A stretch of 53,339 bases of DNA from Chara braunii (Eukaryota > Streptophyta > Charophyceae > Charales > Characeae), in the NCBI GenBank assembly GCA_003427395.1, contig BFEA01000393.1:245067-298405 (forward strand), given 5' to 3'. Position 1 is the stretch's first letter; each line of letters starts with the position of its first letter. Made by a program: the position numbers and the translations under genes. This document shows positions 33,715-43,157 of the stretch, piece after piece. The notes under the pieces were generated by a model. The model saw only the letters and a program-made list of their open reading frames with translations. It had not been told where the DNA came from and did not search any database.

Positions 33715-34075
33715 GATAGAGGCGTACTACCACGCGTACCCCCTATGCTACAGCGAACGAGAAACGCCCTCGGCTGGTCCACCTCTGCGATTGCAATTGA
33801 CTAGCTTTCGTACTGTGGACTGGTAGCTCGGCGGGGATACGCCCACCGAAGGGAGGTGACAGCTCCCGTAAGGNGGAGGNAAGTCGTGCCTCGCGTAGGC
33901 CCTATCCTATCGTAGGGGCTCGCGAGAGGTATGGTTGGCGCACTCGGTCGGAGCGGCTTTGTGGAAGCTCCATGTATATTTTGCGACGACGGGTTTAAGT
34001 CCAACTCGTGCGTGACGCGGCCGGGAGGGTCCCGCGCTGCCCTGGTGCGGTGCCGGACTGATGCGCTCGACATCA
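33715..34075 (+). ncRNA. Structured tRNA-like end of copy C
   Basis: GGTAGCTCGGCGGGGATAC (33822) resembles a tRNA A box. It is followed by CCACC/GGTG and CTCC/GGAG stems, and a long hairpin GCCTCGCG..CGCGAGAGG around CCCTA/TAGGGG. TTTT at about 33979 follows. GGGTTTAAGTCC, a B-box-like sequence, lies at 33990. Two N bases interrupt this copy. See copies A and B for covariation. Transcription is not shown. Confidence 0.45.
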
Positions 34076-34107
34076 TGTTACATTATGACGAGAGAGAGAG
34101 AATTTCC

Positions 34108-34400
34108 ATTGATGGGATGAGCTAAATCGAATGCATCAACCGCTAGAACGAGGGAAACATATGTTGTCACGCGTGTGTGTGTATGAGCGCATGTGCGTAC
34201 GCGGGTGTGTGCGAGCATGTGTATGTGTGTGTGTGTGTGTATGTGTGTGTGTGTGTATAAACGAGGTTTTCCTTCGATAGGATGGGCAATACACTGGCCA
34301 AGCAAGTGAGTCTCCTATTCCGCGGCTGGTCTCAAGGCACTTCCAGCGATAGGCAGAAAAAATTGAATGAATCTACCACTAGAATATGGAAGTATGCATT
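34108..34400 (+). repeat. Two DM motif copies with GT microsatellites
   Basis: GGGATGAGCTAAATCGAATG (34115) and AAATTGAATGAATCTACCAC (34359) each continue to a CGCTAGAACGAGG or ACTAGAATATGG block. AAGCAAGTGAGTCTCC near 34300 matches the AACAAGTAAGTCTCC of 25585. They occupy the space between composite copies C and A. Confidence 0.6.
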
Positions 34401-34869
34401 ACTACACTTATGTGTGTACGTGTGTATGCGTGTGTGTGTTGTCCATGGGCGTATGGAGCCCATCTTCGTCTGGAACATTTAGTTACATAGTGGATAACTT
34501 GAATCAACAAAAGAGTTGATAGCTCACCTGGGGCTTTTCGGGCAATAAGTGCAACATCCCACTTCGCACAGATGACACACTTCAAGCACATCAAAGCTCA
34601 CACACGAGATTTGAAGCCAAGATGAGATATTGGGACTTTGAAGATTGTCAAAAAAAAAAAAAAAAAAAAAGTCTTATTCGAGCAAATGGCTTGCATACAG
34701 TACAGCGGCTATGGCCGCAAACAACAAGCACCGAGAATGAACTGACTAACTCTTTTATTCCACTCTGTCCTGAGTGGACTGACTGACTAGCCGGACAAAC
34801 TAACAGGATCTACTGGACCTACCGGACCACACGACCTAGACCTCGTGATCCTACCTACTGGGCTGGTAC

Positions 34870-35290
34870 TATGGTACACGGTGTCGCGCGCGGCGGTCCC
34901 ACACCCTAGACACGAAGTAGTTTTTTTGTGTTGGACCTCACGGTCGTTTCACGCAGGAGTCTCTCTTGGTTACTTCACAAAATACCAACTCCGACCATGC
35001 GCACGTGCTATACCTCTCACGACTCCCTACGACAAGTTAGGGAACCCGCGAGGTACAACATTACCTCCACATGCGGGAGCTATCACCATCCCTTAGGTGG
35101 GCGTATCCCTGCTGAGCTACTGACCCACGTGCGAAGGTTTTTGCATGCAATCGCAGAGGTAGGTCAGCCGAGGGCGTTTTCTCGATCGCCGTAGCATAGG
35201 CATACGCGCGGTAGAACGCCTTAAGACTGACCCGTATGTCGAGCCTCGAGATGCTAACTCTCCAGACCGACTATCTAATCAGGTCGACTT
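34870..35290 (-). ncRNA. Structured tRNA-like end of copy A
   Basis: On the minus strand GGGTCAGTAGCTCAGCAGGG (35107-35126) is identical to the copy B sequence at 49390. It is followed by CCACC..GATGG, a T-arm-like CTCC(7-nt loop)GGAG, and a long hairpin TACCTCGCGGGTTCCCTA against TAGGGAGTCGTGAGAGGTA, then TTTT. Stem positions differ from B and C while pairing is mostly kept. Confidence 0.5.
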
Positions 35291-35459
35291 CTCGGACAGT
35301 CTTCCATGCTTAACTAACTATGACAATGACTCTATGTCCCCTTTGTTGACCTTATGAAAATGTCAGAGTCAAACCCTTAGTAATCTCTCATTCTTCTCAA
35401 AAGAAGTCCCAAACAAAATGACTTTCTAGGTACCGACTGGCCTACGATCCCATTCACAA

Positions 35460-35460
<1 letters not shown>

Positions 35461-35515
<55 letters not shown>
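35461..35515. repeat. (TA)n microsatellite
   Basis: A nearly uninterrupted TA run of about 55 bases inside composite copy A. Confidence 0.95.
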
Positions 35516-35517
<2 letters not shown>

Positions 35518-36544
35518 CAGGGGAGTTGACTGAGCGGTGGACCTCACTTTCACGATTGTCGTGCCCCTTTGCCCGAATATCCAGAAGATCCCAAACTCAG
35601 GAGACAGTACAAATGTCCAACACCTGCGCAGATGCAGGAAAACACATACACACATACAAATGCAAACACAGAATGCGCTACGAGTGTCAACCTTTAACTC
35701 GCTCACAGCATGCCACTCATGCCCCAAACCCTTGAAAACAACGTTCCTTCCCAACCCTGACTCCATTTTACCCCAGCCCCACACATTTTGAAGACTCCTG
35801 AGTGTGATTTGAACAATTTAAACATAGATACAGGGGGAAGATTTATCTGTTCCCTTCTTAGATCTTGTCTTAGGTGTGGGTGCCAAGCCATGGGTGGAAG
35901 TTGAGTCGGAGTTCTACCGACCTGTTATCAAATGATAACAGAATTGCTGCTCTTACGGATTCCTCGTAAGTTCTCTGAAGTGTCGAAACCTGTAGACACA
36001 ACACAGTCCAAGAGAATCTTAACATCTCTCTTCCTAACTGAGATCTATAAAGTTCCTTCTAGACTTTGTGTTCCCTGTCTGACTCCTACTATTCTTAACT
36101 AAATGTTTGGGTTGTTGCTCATTCCGCTTTAGGTAGTGAATAATAATTCACTCCCCTTTTATTGTCACGACAATTCTTCATACTCCTTTTCACTATCTCA
36201 TTCTTATCCCTTTTGGGCCCTTTTGGGATTATCCTATCTGAGGTCTCTTTCCTTCTCCCAACACACATGATCACATCATCAATCCAACTTGTGGAAAAAA
36301 TCTCATGGAAAGGAATCAGATGAATGGATAGTCTTTCTCTGAGGCAAGGTCTCACTTATCCCCTTTCAGTAGAATCAGAGATAGTTAGTTAGTACTGAAC
36401 AATGCAGATTGTGGAGAAAGTTAGTGGCGGTATGGTCGACCATTTAGGACATATCCATCTGTTACTGGAGCTTTGTTTGACAAGGGCAAACTTGTGGGTC
36501 TTGGCCACTGTGTGCCAAGCACATTTAGCGGTAGGCTTATTCTA

Positions 36545-37345
36545 TGGCTAGCCACTGATAAGGCAGGTGTCCTTGAAACCTCGCTACTTCTTACATTGGA
36601 TTAGTCACTGATAAGACAGGATTCCCCTGCTACTCTTATCACTGACTATCCCTCAATAAGGCGGATGTCCAAGGATCCTTACTACTCTTACCACAAAATG
36701 AATGTTAGGTTTGATCAATGATAAGGCAGGTGTCCTTGAAACCTCACAACTCTTATGTCAGACTAGTCGCTGATAAGACAGGATTCCCCTGCTACTCTTA
36801 TCAGTGGCTAGCCCTCAATAAGGCGGGTGCCCAAGGATCCTTGCTTACTCTTACCATTGAAAAGAATGTTAGGTTTAATCAGTGATAAGGCATGTGTCAT
36901 TGAAACCTCCCAACTCTTATATCAGACTAGTCACTGATAAGACAGGATTCCCCTGCTACTCTTACCACTGGCTAGCCCTCAATAAGGCAGGTGTCCAAGG
37001 GTCCTTGCTTACTCTTACTATTGAAAAGAATGTTAAGTTTGATCAATGATAAGGCATGTGTCCTTTGAAACCTCACAACTCTTATATCAGACTAGTCATT
37101 GATAAGACAGGATTCCCCTGCTACTCTTATCACTGGCTAGCCCTCAATAAGGCAGGTGCCCAAGGGTCATTGCCTGCTCTTACTACTGAAAAGAATGTTG
37201 AGTTGGTTAATGATAAGGCAGGTGTCCTTGAAACCTTACAACTCTTATATCAGACTAGTCACTGATAAGACAGGATTCCCCCGCTACTCTTATCAATGGC
37301 TAGCCCTCAATAAGGCGGGTGTCCAAGGGTCCCTGCACTTACCAC
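36545..37345 (-). repeat. Tandem array of 163-bp units with paired hairpins (copy A)
   Basis: ATAAGACAGGATTCCCCTGC recurs at 36611, 36773, 36937, 37102 and 37265, spaced 162-165 bases. Each unit holds a clear hairpin (CACTGATAAGACAGG/CCTGCTACTCTTATCA) and a weaker one built on GATAAGGCAGG. The ORF at 37056-37265 and its overlap partner are translations of this array. Confidence 0.85.
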
Positions 37346-37815
37346 TGACGAAGCGTAAGGCTCATTTGGAGTTAAGGCAGACTTTCTCTGCTATTCTTAC
37401 CTCCACACAAGTCTTACCTATGGCTCAAGTCATCCATTTTGATGGCATTCGAGCCCTGAATCATTGTTAGTTTGAGAACTTATGTTTGGATCAGGCGTAT
37501 GACAAGAAATAATTGACACGGATCATCATCGCTGCATTCAATCACAACAGGCTGAACCAAATGAAACCCATTATCATTAGGCGGCGTATACAAAGAAGAA
37601 TGTGAGTAATCGATCCCCTTTGCATCCACATACCCAAAGAATACCCACATAGCAAGATCGACGTACCCTTGTTACTAACATAGTCATATGTAGCAGCCTA
37701 AAGGTTACAGATTTAAGGTTTAGGGTTTACGGTTTATGTTGAAGTACTCGTACCTCACTGTTCCCTGCCTCAAGAGTTCCGCCTGAACTCCGGCAGAGCT
37801 CCCGCAATCGTCCTG

Positions 37816-38690
37816 TCATTGGTCATATACAACTCATGCAATCGATTGCTGGGCTCTTAGGGTTAGCTGAGGTAAGGGTTAACTCAACGGGGATCAAGCC
37901 CTAGTCAATAAGTCGAAGGGCATGGATCTGAGAGGACCACACAAAGACAAGTATGGAGAAGGATGGAGGAGGTGGGCACCATGATAGTGTCTCCCTCCTC
38001 TCCAATGCCCCATACTCCCCTTTTCTGGCCCTGTATGATACTTAATGATAACAATCAGAATAACGACACAAAATAATAATAATAATCATAATAATAATAA
38101 TAATAATAATAAAAATAATAAAAAAAATAATAATAATAAAAATAACAATATTAACGATAATAATAAGTAACAGTAGCAATAATGACCATAATCATAATAA
38201 TTGCGCGGCATACGAGCGTGACGATATACAGAACCAAGTTGCGAAATCACACAGATGTCCGAGTAGAGATGTACCGACAGAGCGCAATAGCCCCTGGAAT
38301 TCGTCAAAATGGGCCACCATAAAGAAGTAATAAACCAACACTCGTGCCCATGGGCCCCATCAACACACCTTTCAAGGCTGCTCCTTTCTGCCTGGCGCCC
38401 AGCGCCGTAGTGTATCTGTGTAGGTATGTTACTGTGTATGTACGATTGTCACAATGTCTGTGTAGGTGTCACGGGATCTGCTTATGTCACCGTGTCTGTT
38501 TTACTGTATTTGCATGTTCATCACAATGTGACGGTGGAAGATAAGGCCGTAGCCGCTGCAGTACCAAAAGTCGGATCCACAGACGTCCGGGAGGTCCAAG
38601 GTGGCCTTTTCGAACGTTACCTACAGTAGATCAGAGGTAAGTGAACATACGGTGAGCCCACCCCTGCCAAGTCCGCCGTACCCAGTCCTA
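37816..38690. other. (TAA)n-rich stretch; no gene recognised
   Basis: AAT/TAA microsatellite at 38075-38175; a GTGTCAC-type GT-rich section from 38410. AGAGGTAAGTG at 38634 resembles a splice donor. Confidence 0.5.
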
Positions 38691-38880
38691 GTTCCTCTTA
38701 GTTCAGTCAACAAGTGTCATGTGGGACTGTGTGCACAAGGGCCTAGTGGAAAAGGGCAGACCAGCAACGAACAAAAGTATAAATCAAGAGGCAGCGTCCG
38801 ACCATTCACTGATTTTTGTCGCGCAAGCCATGCGGAAGCGTTTGCTGTACAAAGGTGGTCTGCAGATACCCGTGGTTGAA
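38690..38880 (+). repeat. Dispersed repeat R4, copy 1
   Basis: GTATAAATCAAGAGGCAGCG, then AAGCCATGCGGAAGCG and GTCTGCAG match 39640-39835 (GTATACATCAGGAGGCAGCA, AAGCCATGCGAAAGCG, GTCTGCAG). Confidence 0.65.
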
Positions 38881-38929
38881 GTGGGCTGAAGGAGAGAGCC
38901 TAGCCATAGTTGTAGTAGGTGGCAACGAC

Positions 38930-39620
38930 CGTAGCTGGTAGAGTGCAGCGTGCGTGTCTCACAGCATTAGCGTGTCACTGTGCACCTATGCATGTGGCTG
39001 TGTATGCAACTTGCGCACCTTATGTCTGCGTATTGTATTCTCATTGTGCATCGTGTGGTACCATGTACTACGTGTTTGTGCACTATGCCTGTGACACCGT
39101 GCTCGTTTTTTCGTGTTTGCGTGTGTGTCACAGCATGATTGTGTGTGACTGTGCACACCGTGTGTATCTGTGCACACTGTGGGTGACTGTGCCACCGACC
39201 GGGTACAATTGCGTTGTTGTGTACAACTGCTTCACTGTGTACAACTATATTCATGTGAACAACTGCGTCATTGCGCACTGCTGTATCACCGCATACAACT
39301 GTGTCACCTCGTACACCCGCGTCACTATGTATGTGTGGCTGTCTGTGTACACACAGTTATCTGTGTGTGTCACCGTATCTGTATGCGTCACTGTACCTGT
39401 CCGTGTCACAACAACTGGTCGTGGGCGTCTTAGCACCCGCGTGTGTATCACAGTGTACCGTGCGTCTTTGTGTATGTCACAGTGGTTGTGCCTGTGTGTC
39501 ACTGTGACTGAGTGACTATGCATTATGTGCTCGAGTCACTGTATATCTGTGTATTCATTGTATATCTGCGTGTTCCGTGTCTGTGTGACTGAGGTGAGTC
39601 TGCGGTGCAATGTCATGCGG
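38930..39620 (+). repeat. GT-rich minisatellite (GTGTCACTGTG type)
   Basis: Irregular repeats of TGTGTCAC, GTACAACTG and ACTGTG fill this stretch. Overlapping ORFs of 60-198 codons on both strands are Cys/Val/Tyr-rich translations of it and are not genes. Confidence 0.75.
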
Positions 39621-39639
39621 CCAGCGGCACCGGGCTAGT

Positions 39640-39835
39640 CAGTCCCAGTCCAGCCCAGTAAATACCTTCTGAGACTGTGTGTGTCATTGATCGATGGGAA
39701 AACGCAGACCACCGAGTTACAGGAGTATACATCAGGAGGCAGCAGTCAACCATTCATTCATTCTCGCGGAAGCCATGCGAAAGCGCTGCTACAGCGGCTC
39801 GTGCAACGCTAGTCTGCAGGTGCCTGGAGAGGGCA
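39640..39835 (+). repeat. Dispersed repeat R4, copy 2
   Basis: See 38690-38880. A (TAA)n run of about 17 units follows at 39866-39918. Confidence 0.65.
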
Positions 39836-39862
39836 AAGTGTACGGCATCATCTGATTGCACA

Positions 39863-39921
<59 letters not shown>

Positions 39922-40289
39922 TGCAAGAAAATGAGTAATAGAAAAATGACAATATCCAGATTGCACAATCACATTTGAAAGCCAGGATGTATCACAGTGT
40001 CCAGAAAGCCGCATTGCACCAATATAACATTAATGGAAAATCGTAATACTGAAAACCAAATGTCAATGAGAGTTTGCTCTCGCCACTACCAACGCAAGAG
40101 CTGAATCCCTTTCCCCTGCTTGACTCTCGGCGCACTGCCTACTGCCTACCCAGCCACGATCTGCCTACTATTGCAACCGTTAACTTCATCAGCCAACGAA
40201 GTCACTGAAGATGTTGCCCACATGCAGACCATCGCCAGTACCGGGTAAGTGTCCTCTTGTCATCATCATCATCATCCTTCACATATTTC

Positions 40290-40294
40290 CTCTC

Positions 40295-40370
<76 letters not shown>

Positions 40371-40420
40371 TAACGTGTAGTATGTGATAGTGTACGTCCT
40401 AGCTGTAGATTTGTTCGGAT

Positions 40421-40450
<30 letters not shown>
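40290..40450. repeat. (CT)n(CA)n and (ATTT)n microsatellites
   Basis: CT run from 40300, CA run to 40367, ATTT run 40419-40450. Just upstream (40243) CCGGGTAAGTGTCC is splice-donor-like. Confidence 0.9.
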
Positions 40451-40452
<2 letters not shown>

Positions 40453-40924
40453 TTTTTCATTGACATGAGATCCATGATGACGGGCGCGCATTTTGGAACA
40501 TTTCCACGAAGGCAAAGGCAAAGAGGAAACGAAGTAGCACGTGTCAGAGTCACATTACGGACAGCTTGGCACAGTCCTACGCATACATACAGACGGAGAG
40601 AAGGGGATCAAACGAAGAAGAGGGGATCAGACGAAGGAGAGGGGAATATAGGAATGTCGTCAACACCAAGTCTTCGATACAGTCCCAAATAATCCCTCGT
40701 CCGATGTCTCAATCCAAATGTCGAGTCTGAGTCCAATGTCGTCCAGTCTCGAGTCACAACTCTTTCCCTCTTTCTCTCTCTTTCTCTCCACTTTCTCCCC
40801 TCTCTCTCACTCTCTCTTTCACACAGACAGACATCATAGCATCCCAGTGACCAACCTTCAAGCTGGAGAAAAAAAAATGGAAAACTACCGTCTCCCCGTA
40901 AACACAATGCACACTCAACTCTGC

Positions 40925-40990
40925 ACTGTACCTGAAAGATGACTTGTATATATCTCCATTATCGAAGTTCACTCTATATTCGAGAAAGAC
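40925..40990 (-). repeat. Diverged DM motif copy
   Basis: On the minus strand AGTGAACTTCGATAATGGAG, then ATATATAC, follows the DM order. Weak. Confidence 0.35.
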
Positions 40991-41235
40991 GGCAGGATGC
41001 ATATTGCACACTCACTATTGCATGCGCACACACCCGCACACAGCTCCCCATAACAATCAACCACTGTCAATCAAAGTCCTCACTTCTTATCCCACACACA
41101 GTCACCTCTCTCACTCTCTCTCTCACTTTCTCGTAGTCCGCAGATACTGAGAAGTCAGATAGGGAGAGGAGAGAAAAGAGATGGTAGACTGAGAAGAGGA
41201 AGAAAAAGAACTCTCTCTCTCTGTTTTGAGCCAGG

Positions 41236-41309
41236 TACTAACCTGGGATGTTGGCATTTGTTGCAGGTACCTCGAAGACAAAGCTGGAGTCACGACATTA
41301 TAGGTAAGT
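41236..41309 (+). promoter_or_regulatory. Splice-like signals around a 37-nt putative exon
   Basis: A perfect branch-point consensus TACTAAC (41236-41242) is followed by TTTGTTGCAG (ends 41266). A 37-nt segment (41267-41303) then ends TATAG|GTAAGT, a strong donor. Together these look like a micro-exon on the + strand. Transcription is not shown. Confidence 0.4.
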
Positions 41310-41337
41310 CTTCTTTCTGGCCTCCCCCCCCACCTTT

Positions 41338-41482
41338 CTCCTTCTCGTTCTTCTTATTCTTATTCTTATTCTTATTCTTCTTATTCTTATTCTTCTTATT
41401 CTTATTCTTCTTCTTCTCCTTCTCCTCTTTGCTCCTTCTTCTTCTTCTTCTCCTTCTCCTCTTTGCTCCTTCTTCTTCTTCC
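41338..41482 (+). repeat. (TTATTC)n / (TTC)n pyrimidine microsatellite
   Basis: It ends directly at CCTCCAAG and runs into 18S copy b. The complementary strand reads GGAGGAAGAAGAAG, which may have grown from the natural GAGGAAGGAGAAG near the 18S 3' end. Confidence 0.8.
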
Positions 41483-41562
41483 TCCAAGTGATAAGGTCCA
41501 ATGGACCCTCCACAGCATCCCAGCGGCAAACCGCCGAGATCACCGCAACCCAGACGCTTGAT

Positions 41563-41617
<55 letters not shown>

Positions 41618-41781
41618 ATCAGTGCGAGATGATGACTCGCGTTTACTAGGCATTCCTCGTTCAAGATCGATAATTACAACAGTCTACCCCCGTTACGATG
41701 AACCTTAAGAAGGTAACCCGGGCCTTTCGACCCAGGCAAGCGACTTGTTGGATTCATCGGTGTAGCGTGCGTGCGGCTCAG
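41482..41781 (-). pseudogene. 18S rRNA 3'-region fragment, copy b
   Basis: The minus strand reads small-subunit rRNA from CTGAGCCGCACGCACGCTAC through GAATGCCTAGTAAACGCGAG, GTACACACCGCCCGTCGCTC to CCTTATCACTTGGAGG, close to the gene's 3' end. It is the least diverged of the four copies (about 300 nt). The + strand borders are CTCCAAG on the left and GGCTCAG|GTACGT on the right, like an exon. Not a working rRNA gene: most of 18S, ITS and 28S are absent. Confidence 0.9.
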
Positions 41782-42120
41782 GTACGTAACACTCCCCTTT
41801 TTTCTTCCTCTCTCGCATTCTCCCTGTGTGTGCACTCAGCCTCTCTCTCTCTCTCACTCTCTCTCTCTTCGTTCATAGATGCCAAGATGTCAGGTAGCAA
41901 GAGGGTGAGGGAGAGATGATGGACTTAGAGGAGGAAGAAGAAGAACCCTCTCCCTCTCTCTCTCTCTCACACACACACATACACACATACGTGGTGTGTG
42001 GTAATGCACATATCCACGTTTTAGAAGTAAATTCATTCGATTTATTTATTTATTTATTTAGTTATTTATTTTATTTTATTTATCTTTATCGATGGAGCTA
42101 TCATGAGGTAAGCCGTGTGA
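41782..42120 (+). repeat. Microsatellites and DM copy between two 18S fragments
   Basis: (CT)n followed by TTCGTTCATAG (41868-41878), an acceptor-like site, then ATGCCAAGATGTCAG|GTAGC. A DM copy (CATATCCACGTTTTAGAAGT, then AATTCATTCGATTT) lies at 42008-42042, then (ATTT)n and ATCATGAG|GTAAGC at 42105. Confidence 0.5.
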
Positions 42121-42274
42121 TCGGAACTTATCTGTTCTCTCCCATTCCCTTCGTCGTCGTCAGCCCGTCGTCATCGTCAGTCTGTCGTCGTCATCAACCT
42201 GTCGTCGTCGTCATCAACCCGTCGTCGTCGTCAACAGTTGTCGTCGCCGCTAGTCGATGCCTTCCGACCTCGCT

Positions 42275-42460
42275 CCCCAGCGGCAAACCGTTGAGATCAT
42301 CGCGATCCGGACACTTCGTCGGATCATTCAATCGGTAGGAGCGACGACGGTGCGTGCAAAGGGCAGGGACGTCACCAGCGCGAGCTGATGACTCGCGCTT
42401 ACTTGATATTCCTCACGCAAGATCGATAATTACAACAATCAACCCCGTCGCGGCGAACCC
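42275..42460 (-). pseudogene. 18S rRNA 3'-region fragment, copy c
   Basis: The block CAGCGGCAAACCGTTGAGAT on the + strand matches copy b 760 bases earlier. The minus strand includes AAGCGCGAGTCATCAGCTCG and TTGTAATTATCGATC. It is truncated at its rRNA-upstream end by a (TTC)n microsatellite and on the other side is bordered by CTCGCTCCCCAG. Confidence 0.85.
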
Positions 42461-42960
42461 CTTTCCCTTCTTCTTCTTCTTCTTCTTCTTCTTCTTCTTC
42501 TTCTTCTCCTCCTTCTACTCCTTCTCATTCTCCCTCCTACTTCTTACTCTTCCTCCTTCTCTGCGCGCAGCCATCCATTTTGCTCTCCGCACACTACCTC
42601 CACGTATTTCTTCTCCTGCTACCACCGCGCGGTTTTCCCTAGCTGACTCGCGCTTTCCCCTTCTCCTTGCGCTGCCATCCCCCTTCTCGCAGTTCGCTTC
42701 CGCTCCCTACTACTTCCCTCGCGGTACGCTCCCCGCCTGGCGATACCTTCCATTCTGCCTGCAGCAAGCCATACTCTCCGTTCGAATGAATCTGGCTCAA
42801 TTTGAGCGCCAGATTCATCGAGCGAAAACTGCTATGGGATAGGGGAAAAAAAAAAAAAAAAAAATCTAGAATAAAGTAAAATAAAATAAAATAAAATAAA
42901 CAAAAGATAAGGAATCTAACTACTAACAGAATCTATCTACTAACTTACCCGTGGAGCCAG
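42461..42960. other. (TTC)n, poly(A) and (AAAAT)n runs; no gene recognised
   Basis: TTC microsatellite 42468-42506; A run near 42845-42863; AAAAT repeats to 42900. The Phe-rich ORF at 42354-42842 spans the microsatellite and the antisense 18S and is not a gene. Confidence 0.6.
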
Positions 42961-42969
42961 TTGCCGGAT

Positions 42970-43042
42970 CGGGGGCATAGGCTCAACTTACTCACTAACC
43001 CCCACGGAGGTCACGGGTTCAAGTCCCGGCGACTGAGCCCGG
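42970..43042 (+). repeat. tRNA-like sequence with a perfect B box
   Basis: GGGTTCAAGTCCC (43015-43027) is a perfect B box and T-arm, preceded by CCCCCACGGAGGTCAC. No complementary 5' acceptor strand for CGACTGAGCC is found, so this is a SINE head or tRNA fragment. Confidence 0.5.
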
Positions 43043-43075
43043 GTAAAACAAACGCTGAGGAGCTCCTTTACAAAA

Positions 43076-43157
43076 GGAGCTAGCTCAGGGGTCAGGTGGA
43101 CTCGTTCCCTGCACCCTTCGCTTAATAGACAACACCTAAACCAACTGAGCTAACTCC
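43076..43157 (-). repeat. tRNA-like SINE head, copy 2
   Basis: On the minus strand GGAGTTAGC pairs with GCTAGCTCC through one G-T wobble. A box TTAGCTCAGTTGG, B-box-like GGAACGAGTCC. Same family as 23298-23379; the arm difference (T for C) keeps pairing. A GGAGC hairpin (43059-43080) abuts it. Confidence 0.55.

Larger units (their letters stand above)
30150..34075 (+). mobile_element. Hairpin-array composite element, copy C
   Basis: The left end (CGATTGCGGGAGCTCTGACG, 30178, to GGAGGCAGGGAAC) matches the left end of copy B (46990) and, inverted, copy A (37810-37760). The right end (33715-34075) matches B 49300-49590 and inverted A. Between lie two arrays of short hairpins (30555-31445 and 31735-32300) and single-copy DNA with a (TA)n. 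No ORF with a recognisable domain is present. The interior differs from A and B although the ends agree, so it is a relative rather than a recent duplicate. Confidence 0.6.
34855..37815 (-). mobile_element. Hairpin-array composite element, copy A
   Basis: Reverse-complemented, it follows copy B (46980-49640) nearly end to end. Matches include GTTCCGCCTGAACTCCGG at 37781, the hairpin array, CTACCGACCTGTTATC near 35918, GTCTTAGGTGTGGGT near 35868, the ACCTCACTTTCAC block near 35544, CATGCTTAACTAACTATGA near 35305, and the tRNA-like end. A long (TA)n (35461-35515) is private to this copy. Diverged telomere-like TTTAGGG repeats lie at 37710-37735. No recognisable protein is encoded. It faces copy C with about 0.8 kb between. 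Confidence 0.75.

Noticed and set aside
36545-37345. CRISPR-like array (regular repeats with spacers)
   Set aside because: The whole 163-bp unit is repeated, not just a short repeat with unique spacers, and the context is eukaryotic.
38919-39515. 198-codon Cys-rich ORF
   Set aside because: It is a translation of irregular GTGTCACTGTG repeats; other frames and the opposite strand are also open.
42360-42400. CTGATGA near 42385 as a ribozyme box
   Set aside because: It belongs to the 18S-derived sequence (GAGCTGATGACTCGCG) and has no GAAA partner.
41482-42460. Functional rRNA genes
   Set aside because: Only the last 200-300 bases of 18S are present, diverged and without ITS or 28S.
42985-43042. 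Functional tRNA gene with perfect B box
   Set aside because: No matching acceptor 5' strand or anticodon arm could be formed.
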